Shown here: positions 6,331 through 10,313 of the stretch, one piece after another | Layout of the letters: every line of letters starts with the position of its first letter | How positions within the stretch are numbered: position 1 is the stretch's first letter | Assembly: GCA_910587015.1 (NCBI GenBank) | Contig: CAJUME010000017.1 | Span: 1 to 10,313, forward strand | Direction of reading: 5' to 3' | Length of the DNA: 10,313 nucleotides | From: an uncultured Christensenella sp. | Lineage (GTDB): Bacteria > Bacillota > Clostridia > Christensenellales > Borkfalkiaceae | Translations under genes and position numbers: made by a program | The notes under the pieces: generated by a model | Told to the model about the DNA's origin: nothing | Database searches by the model: none | The model's input: only the letters and a program-made list of their open reading frames with translations

Positions 6331-6567
6331 GATGCTATAATACCACCATACGGACGAACGCACATACACGTCGCAATACTGCGTCAGGCTTCGTTCCGCC
6401 TTGGTCGTGTACGTCTTGTACACTCCCCGCGGTCGGCGCTCGCTTTCCTTGTCTTGCTTGCGTCTGTGCGTTCTTTATTGTTGCACTCTGCGGCGGACAG
6501 CCAAAAACGCTTTAACACGGCAAAACATAAGGAGGAGGACATACGGATTTTATCCGCCGCAGAGTAA
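6331..6567. other. Non-SpoVAD structured sequence fused into spoVAD
   Basis: From about 6331 the sequence stops resembling SpoVAD and no frame on either strand gives a recognisable protein. It contains several inverted repeats: GAACGCACA (6356-6364) with TGTGCGTTC (6465-6473); TACACG (6365-6370) with CGTGTA (6406-6411), competing with the tight hairpin GTGTAC/GTACAC (6407-6412/6418-6423); and a 13-bp pair at 6485-6497/6553-6565. Pyrimidine-rich stretches such as CTCGCTTTCCTTGTCTTGCTT (6439-6459) contrast with the neighbouring genes. This looks like a non-coding repeat, MITE-like remnant or structured RNA rather than coding DNA. Its identity is unknown and its right boundary is uncertain; it may reach about 6640. 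Confidence 0.5.
6485..6565. repeat. 13-bp inverted repeat pair bounding 55 bases
   Basis: ACTCTGCGGCGGA (6485-6497) is the exact reverse complement of TCCGCCGCAGAGT (6553-6565). The enclosed 55 bases include AAGGAGGAGG (6529-6538), a very strong Shine-Dalgarno-like run with no start codon at the right distance, and a small hairpin GGAT-TTT-ATCC (6545-6555). No T-run follows, so it is not an intrinsic terminator. No flanking target-site duplication is seen. Confidence 0.75.
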
Positions 6568-6648
6568 TAAGCGCAATATATACGCATACTTAGTACAAAA
6601 CACGGCTTACATTATTTGCCTTAATTCAACAAATTGCCTTTCATATCA

Positions 6649-6677
6649 TTGACTTTGAGCGGGTCGGGTGATAGAAT
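6649..6677 (+). promoter_or_regulatory. Sigma-A promoter for the glm gene cluster
   Basis: TTGACT (6649-6654), a 17-base spacer and TAGAAT (6672-6677) predict a start near 6684. A second possible -10 (TATAAT, 6687-6692) has no good -35. The leader of about 50 bases includes a small hairpin, CCGCAG (6699-6704) with CTGCGG (6717-6722), whose right arm touches the GGAAAGG ribosome site and might modulate translation. The stretch 6568-6735 holds nothing else I can identify, and it shows no glmS-ribozyme-like sequence. Confidence 0.7.
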
Positions 6678-6735
6678 AAATTATATTATAATCTGTAACC
6701 GCAGTCGGTTTTTCGTCTGCGGAAAGGGCGTGTCG

Positions 6736-7392
6736 GTGAAGACGGCTGAATTATTCGATTTAAACCATACCCTCGCGGCGGAATACCTTCAAAGCTTTTC
6801 ATACCCTTGGGAAGCGCTTGCGGGGCTTAAAGATTTTATTTTAAAGCTCGGCGCAAGGCTCGACAAAGAAGAATATTCGGAAATTGCCCCTTGCGTATGG
6901 GCGCATAAAAGCGCAAAAATCGCCCCGTCCGCATACATGGGCGCCCCTTGCATTATCGGTGAAAATACCGAGGTAAGGCATTGCGCCTTTATCCGCGGCA
7001 GCGCGCTTGTCGGCAATAACTGCGTGGTCGGCAACTCTGCAGAGCTTAAAAACGTAATCCTTTTCGACAATGTTCAGGTGCCGCATTACAACTATGTCGG
7101 GGACAGCATTCTCGGCTACAAATCGCATATGGGCGCGGGCGCGATAACCTCCAACGTCAAGTCGGATAAAACGCTTGTCACTGTAAGCAGCGGCACGCAA
7201 AAAATCGCAACGGGCTTAAAAAAATTCGGCGCAATTCTCGGCGATGGAGTAGAGGTGGGCTGTAACAGCGTTTTAAACCCCGGCACGGTAATAGGCAAAA
7301 ACACCAACATATATCCGCTTTCGTGCGTGCGCGGCTATTTGCCCGCAAACAGCATCTACAAAACGGGCGGAATTACAGTCAAAAAAAAATAA
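6736..7392 (+). CDS. Stand-alone left-handed beta-helix acyltransferase, GlmU C-terminal-like
   Basis: The 218-residue product has a short helical N-terminal part (about 1-45) followed by hexapeptide repeats (about 49-195: IAPSAYMGAPCIIGENTEV, LVGNNCVVGNSAEL and so on) forming a left-handed beta-helix. VPHYNYVGDS, GAGAITSN and IGKNTNI line up with the GlmU acetyltransferase region, so His117 is a candidate for the catalytic His363 of E. coli GlmU and Asn140 for Asn386. There is no uridylyltransferase (Rossmann) domain. Proteins of this type are often labelled UDP-GlcNAc pyrophosphorylase in databases, but the missing domain makes that unlikely. I infer an N-acetyltransferase acting on GlcN-1-P made by the adjacent GlmM; a different sugar or serine acceptor is possible. 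GTG 6736 is chosen because GGAAAGG (6721-6727) lies eight bases before it; GTG 6730 is too close, and longer starts cross the promoter. Confidence 0.75.
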   Translation: MKTAELFDLNHTLAAEYLQSFSYPWEALAGLKDFILKLGARLDKEEYSEIAPCVWAHKSAKIAPSAYMGAPCIIGENTEVRHCAFIRGSALVGNNCVVGNSAELKNVILFDNVQVPHYNYVGDSILGYKSHMGAGAITSNVKSDKTLVTVSSGTQKIATGLKKFGAILGDGVEVGCNSVLNPGTVIGKNTNIYPLSCVRGYLPANSIYKTGGITVKKK

Positions 7393-7423
7393 TCAGTCGG
7401 AATAACACTAAAGAGAGATACAT

Positions 7424-8809
7424 ATGGGCAAATATTTCGGAACGGACGGCTTCCGCGGCGAAGCAAATAAAACTCTTACTGCCGACCACGCTTATAAGGT
7501 GGGCAGATTTCTCGGCTGGTATTACGGCGAGCTTAAAAAACGCGCCAACGACAATTCCGCGCCGAGAATTTTAATCGGCAAGGATACAAGACGTTCCAGC
7601 TACATGTTCGAATACACCCTGATTGCGGGGCTTACCGCCTCGGGTGCGGACGCGTATATGCTCCACGTCACCACAACTCCGTCTGTGGCATATATAACGC
7701 GGGTGGACGAGTTCGACTGCGGAATTATGATTTCCGCAAGCCACAATCCTTATTACGATAACGGCATAAAGCTTCTCAATTCCCACGGCGAAAAAATGGA
7801 CGAGGGCACGATAGCGCTTATCGAAGCCTACCTCGATGGCAAGCTCGAAGCCTTCGGTGAAAAATTTTCCGAGCTCCCCTATGCCACGCGCGAGCATATC
7901 GGCAAAACGGTGGACTACGCTTCGGGTCGCAACCGCTATATAGGCTATCTTATTTCTTTGGGAATGTATTCCTTCCGCGGCAAGCGTGTCGGGCTCGACT
8001 GTGCAAACGGCACAACATGGAATATCGCAAAAGCGGTATTCGAGGCGCTCGGCGCGACTACCTACGTTATCAATAACGAGCCCGATGGCTTCAATATAAA
8101 CGAAAACGCGGGCTCAACCCATATAGAGGGACTGCAAAGGCTTGTAAGGGAAAAGAAGCTCGATGTCGGCTTTGCTTACGACGGCGATGCGGACAGATGC
8201 CTTTGCGTGGACGAAAACGGCGAGGTTGTCAACGGCGACCAGATACTTTATCTGTACGGCGTTTATATGAAGGAGCGCGGCAAGCTTATAACAAATACCG
8301 TTGTCACAACCGTTATGTCGAATTTCGGTCTGTACAAGGCTTTCGATAAGGCGGGTATAGAATACGCAAAAACCCCCGTTGGCGACAAATACGTTTACGA
8401 ATATATGTCCGCGCACGGTTGCAGGCTCGGCGGCGAGCAGTCGGGGCATATAATTTTCTCCAAGTACGCAACCACGGGCGATGGAATTCTTACCAGCTTA
8501 AAGGTAATGGAAGTAATAATGGCTGGCAAGACCACGCTTTCAAAGCTTGTCGAGCCGTTTAAAATCTATCCTCAGGTGCTTTTGAATATAAAAGTAAAGG
8601 ATAAGGACAAGGCGCAGAACGATAAAAACGTTTTGGCAGTTGTCAAAAATATTGAGGACAGGCTCGGCAACGGCGGAAGAATTCTTGTAAGACCTTCGGG
8701 TACCGAGCCGCTTATCCGCGTCATGGTGGAGGCGGAAAGCGAAAAAATCTGTCAAAGCCTTGCACAGGAAGTGGTTGAGGTTTTGCGGACAAAGGGTCAC
8801 GCGCTTTAA
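7424..8809 (+). CDS. glmM: Phosphoglucosamine mutase
   Basis: Interconverts glucosamine-6-phosphate and glucosamine-1-phosphate through a phosphoserine intermediate, the second step toward UDP-GlcNAc for peptidoglycan. The 461 residues are slightly more than the usual 445-450. The four alpha-D-phosphohexomutase elements are all present: FGTDGFRG at the N-terminus, the active-site loop ISASHNPYYDNG with phosphorylatable Ser106, the Mg-binding DGDADR (253-258), the sugar-specificity loop GGEQSGH, and the phosphate-binding RPSGTEPLIRV (423-433). GGEQSGH favours GlmM over phosphomannomutase (usually GEMSGH), and the glmS neighbour agrees. ATG 7424 has a weak AGAGAG (7412-7417) upstream. It lies 31 bases after the beta-helix gene and 34 before glmS, so the three are probably one transcript. 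Confidence 0.96.
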   Translation: MGKYFGTDGFRGEANKTLTADHAYKVGRFLGWYYGELKKRANDNSAPRILIGKDTRRSSYMFEYTLIAGLTASGADAYMLHVTTTPSVAYITRVDEFDCGIMISASHNPYYDNGIKLLNSHGEKMDEGTIALIEAYLDGKLEAFGEKFSELPYATREHIGKTVDYASGRNRYIGYLISLGMYSFRGKRVGLDCANGTTWNIAKAVFEALGATTYVINNEPDGFNINENAGSTHIEGLQRLVREKKLDVGFAYDGDADRCLCVDENGEVVNGDQILYLYGVYMKERGKLITNTVVTTVMSNFGLYKAFDKAGIEYAKTPVGDKYVYEYMSAHGCRLGGEQSGHIIFSKYATTGDGILTSLKVMEVIMAGKTTLSKLVEPFKIYPQVLLNIKVKDKDKAQNDKNVLAVVKNIEDRLGNGGRILVRPSGTEPLIRVMVEAESEKICQSLAQEVVEVLRTKGHAL

Positions 8810-8843
8810 GGTTGTCAAACAAAAGAAAGGGTAGAAAAATTCA

Positions 8844-10313
8844 ATGTGCGGAATTGTAGGATATATAGGTAAAAAACAAGCGGCGCCCGTGCTTTTGGAC
8901 GGGCTTAAAAAGCTTGAATACAGAGGCTACGACTCGGCGGGTGTGGCGGTGCTTAACCCGGACGGCGGAATACAAATCGTCAAAGCCAAGGGCAGATTGC
9001 AGGCTTTAAGCGATATGACCGACGGCGGTAAAGCTATAAAAGGCTACTGCGGCATAGGCCATACCCGTTGGGCAACCCACGGCGAGCCGAGCGAAAACAA
9101 CGCCCACCCGCATTGCAACGATGAAAAAACGATAGCCGCCGTTCATAACGGCATAATCGAAAACTATATCGAATTAAAGGAAAAGCTTATCCGCCGCGGA
9201 TATACCTTCTATTCGCAGACGGATACAGAGGTGGCTACAAAGCTCGTAGACTACTACTATAAAAAATACGGCGACCGCTTGCGCGCTATTTCGGAATTCG
9301 CTTTAAGAGTACGCGGCTCCTACGCGCTTGCCGTGGTTTATAAGGACTTGCCCGATACGATTTTCGCTATCCGCAAGGACAGCCCTATGATAATAGGCAT
9401 TGCCGGCGGCGAGGCGTTCCTCGCTTCCGATGTGCCCGCAATACTCAATTATACCAGAACGGTATACTATGTAGACAACCTCCAAATCGCGCGGCTTGAA
9501 AAGGGCGCGGTAACCTTTTACAACCTCGATAGAGAGGAAACGTCAAAGCAGCCCGTGCAGATAACGTGGGACGCCGAGGCGGCGGAAAAGGGCGGCTGGG
9601 AGCATTTTATGCTCAAAGAGATACACGAACAGCCTAGGGTCATAGCAGATACAATCAACAGCGCGGTACATGGCGGAGAAATAGATTTTGCCGAGGTCGG
9701 ACTAAGCGACAAGGCTCTCAAAAAAATAAAGGGCATAGTAATCGTCGGCTGCGGCTCGGCATACCACGCAGGCGTTGTAATGCAATACGTTATAGAGGAT
9801 TTGGCAAGACTGCCCGTCAGGGTAGAGCTCGCTTCCGAATACCGTTACCGCAACCCCGTAGTCAACGGCGAGCTTGTTATAGTCATTAGCCAGAGCGGGG
9901 AAACCGCCGACAGCCTTGCCGCCATGAGAGAGGCGCATAAAAACGGACTTAAAACGCTTGCAATCGTCAACGTCCTCGGCTCGTCAATCGCAAGAGAGGC
10001 AGACTATGTTTTCTATACCAAGGCGGGGCCGGAAATTTCCGTTGCCACAACCAAGGCGTACAGCGCCCAGCTTGTCGCGGGCTATCTGCTTGCAATAAAG
10101 CTTGCTAAGGTGCGTAAAACCGTTTCTGAGGAGTGCGGCAAGGCGCTTTTATCAGAGCTTTGCTCGATTCCCGACAAGGTTAAGGAGCTTTTGGACAGTA
10201 AGGAAGAAATTCAGAAATTCGCGTCAGAAACAATGGACAGAAGCGACGTTTTCTTTATAGGACGCGGCACCGACTATGCCGTCAGCATAGAGGGCAGCTT
10301 AAAGCTTAAAGAA
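8844..10313 (+). CDS. glmS: Glutamine-fructose-6-phosphate aminotransferase, 3'-truncated by window
   Basis: Makes glucosamine-6-phosphate from fructose-6-phosphate and glutamine, the committed step of amino-sugar synthesis. The first 490 codons are visible and run open off the right edge; the family is about 600 residues. The protein starts MCGIVGYIG, with the N-terminal nucleophile Cys2 exposed after Met removal. The glutaminase domain (about 1-220) shows YRGYDSAG, HTRWATHGEPSENNAHPH (73-90) and HNGIIENY (101-108). The first SIS domain shows GCGSAYHAG (302-310), SEYRYRNP and SQSGETADS (349-357), followed by SVATTKAYSAQL. The second SIS domain starts at FFIGRGTDYA (470-479), with EGSLKLKE at the edge. 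The AAAGGG stretch 13-18 bases before ATG serves as ribosome site. The 34-base gap after glmM has no room for a glmS ribozyme, so regulation by that element is not seen here. Confidence 0.97.
   Translation, partial: MCGIVGYIGKKQAAPVLLDGLKKLEYRGYDSAGVAVLNPDGGIQIVKAKGRLQALSDMTDGGKAIKGYCGIGHTRWATHGEPSENNAHPHCNDEKTIAAVHNGIIENYIELKEKLIRRGYTFYSQTDTEVATKLVDYYYKKYGDRLRAISEFALRVRGSYALAVVYKDLPDTIFAIRKDSPMIIGIAGGEAFLASDVPAILNYTRTVYYVDNLQIARLEKGAVTFYNLDREETSKQPVQITWDAEAAEKGGWEHFMLKEIHEQPRVIADTINSAVHGGEIDFAEVGLSDKALKKIKGIVIVGCGSAYHAGVVMQYVIEDLARLPVRVELASEYRYRNPVVNGELVIVISQSGETADSLAAMREAHKNGLKTLAIVNVLGSSIAREADYVFYTKAGPEISVATTKAYSAQLVAGYLLAIKLAKVRKTVSEECGKALLSELCSIPDKVKELLDSKEEIQKFASETMDRSDVFFIGRGTDYAVSIEGSLKLKE

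Larger units (their letters stand above)
5710..6567 (+). pseudogene. spoVAD: Stage V sporulation protein AD, 3' part lost and fused to unrelated sequence
   Basis: About the first 207 residues are good SpoVAD: SGDLLNQ, the thiolase-like YSACSTMSES with Cys109, AATGSHFASAERQYRYP, TVTGAGG, and FGVTDVNNMGAAMAPA. Intact SpoVAD has about 335-340 residues with a thiolase/ketosynthase-like fold that binds dipicolinic acid in the SpoVA complex. Here homology stops at about base 6330, just after MAPA. The open frame runs on for about 78 codons of Arg/Ser/Leu-rich sequence unlike SpoVAD, ending at 6565-6567. The second thiolase half, which should contain the Asp/Tyr-rich and Gly/Cys-rich motifs, is missing from all frames downstream, and so is spoVAE. 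ATG 5710 is preferred because AGGA (5699-5702) sits seven bases before it; ATG 5704 is too close to it. The product is unlikely to be functional. A misassembly joining two loci at a repeat is an alternative to a true gene loss. Confidence 0.85.

Noticed and set aside
6331..6567. A complete transposon or insertion sequence in spoVAD
   Set aside because: No transposase, no terminal repeats at the junction and no target-site duplication are visible, and the spoVAD 3' part does not resume on the far side.
6384..6652. Frames on both strands through the spoVAD junction sequence (Arg/Cys/Ser-rich, 67-88 residues)
   Set aside because: They are low-complexity compositions with no domain, each overlapping the others and the inverted repeats, and no ribosome site fits. 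They are best read as chance frames in non-coding DNA.

Overview
The window looks like chromosomal DNA of an endospore-forming member of the Firmicutes (class Clostridia). It carries spoVAC and spoVAD, a BclA-like collagen glycoprotein of the kind found on clostridial and Bacillus spores, a Bacillus-type ThyA, and short purine-rich ribosome binding sites. Base composition is close to even. I cannot fix the genus; an uncultured gut clostridial lineage is a guess. Nearly every gene reads left to right.

Layout: (1) 1-737 holds the 3' end of a collagen-like surface protein, followed by a strong terminator (773-809). (2) A good sigma-A promoter (861-889) drives tRNA-Pro(CGG) (900-975). A hairpin follows, then thyA, folA and a TVP38/VTT membrane protein in tight tandem, closed by a terminator at 3396-3427. 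ThyA oxidises methylene-THF to dihydrofolate and FolA reduces it back, so the pair is a functional dTMP cycle. (3) A ZIP metal transporter (3472-4245) and an SDR oxidoreductase (4319-5119) follow. The SDR stop codon overlaps the start of a 32-codon ORF, which in turn overlaps spoVAC. (4) spoVAC (5195-5644) is intact, but spoVAD is broken. Its family sequence stops near base 6330, about 60% of the way along, and the frame then runs into about 235 bases of unrelated, inverted-repeat-rich DNA. The spoVAD 3' part and spoVAE are absent from the window. (5) A fresh sigma-A promoter (6649-6677) precedes three amino-sugar genes: a stand-alone left-handed beta-helix acyltransferase resembling the acetyltransferase half of GlmU, glmM, and glmS (cut by the window end). 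Together they should convert fructose-6-P to GlcN-6-P, GlcN-1-P and probably GlcNAc-1-P for cell-wall UDP-GlcNAc.

Most of the window is ordinary housekeeping DNA. The parts worth a second look are the broken spoVAD and the structured sequence fused to it, the stand-alone GlmU-like acetyltransferase at the head of a glm operon, and the small overlapping ORF between the SDR gene and spoVAC. I did not find convincing evidence for a new multi-gene system.
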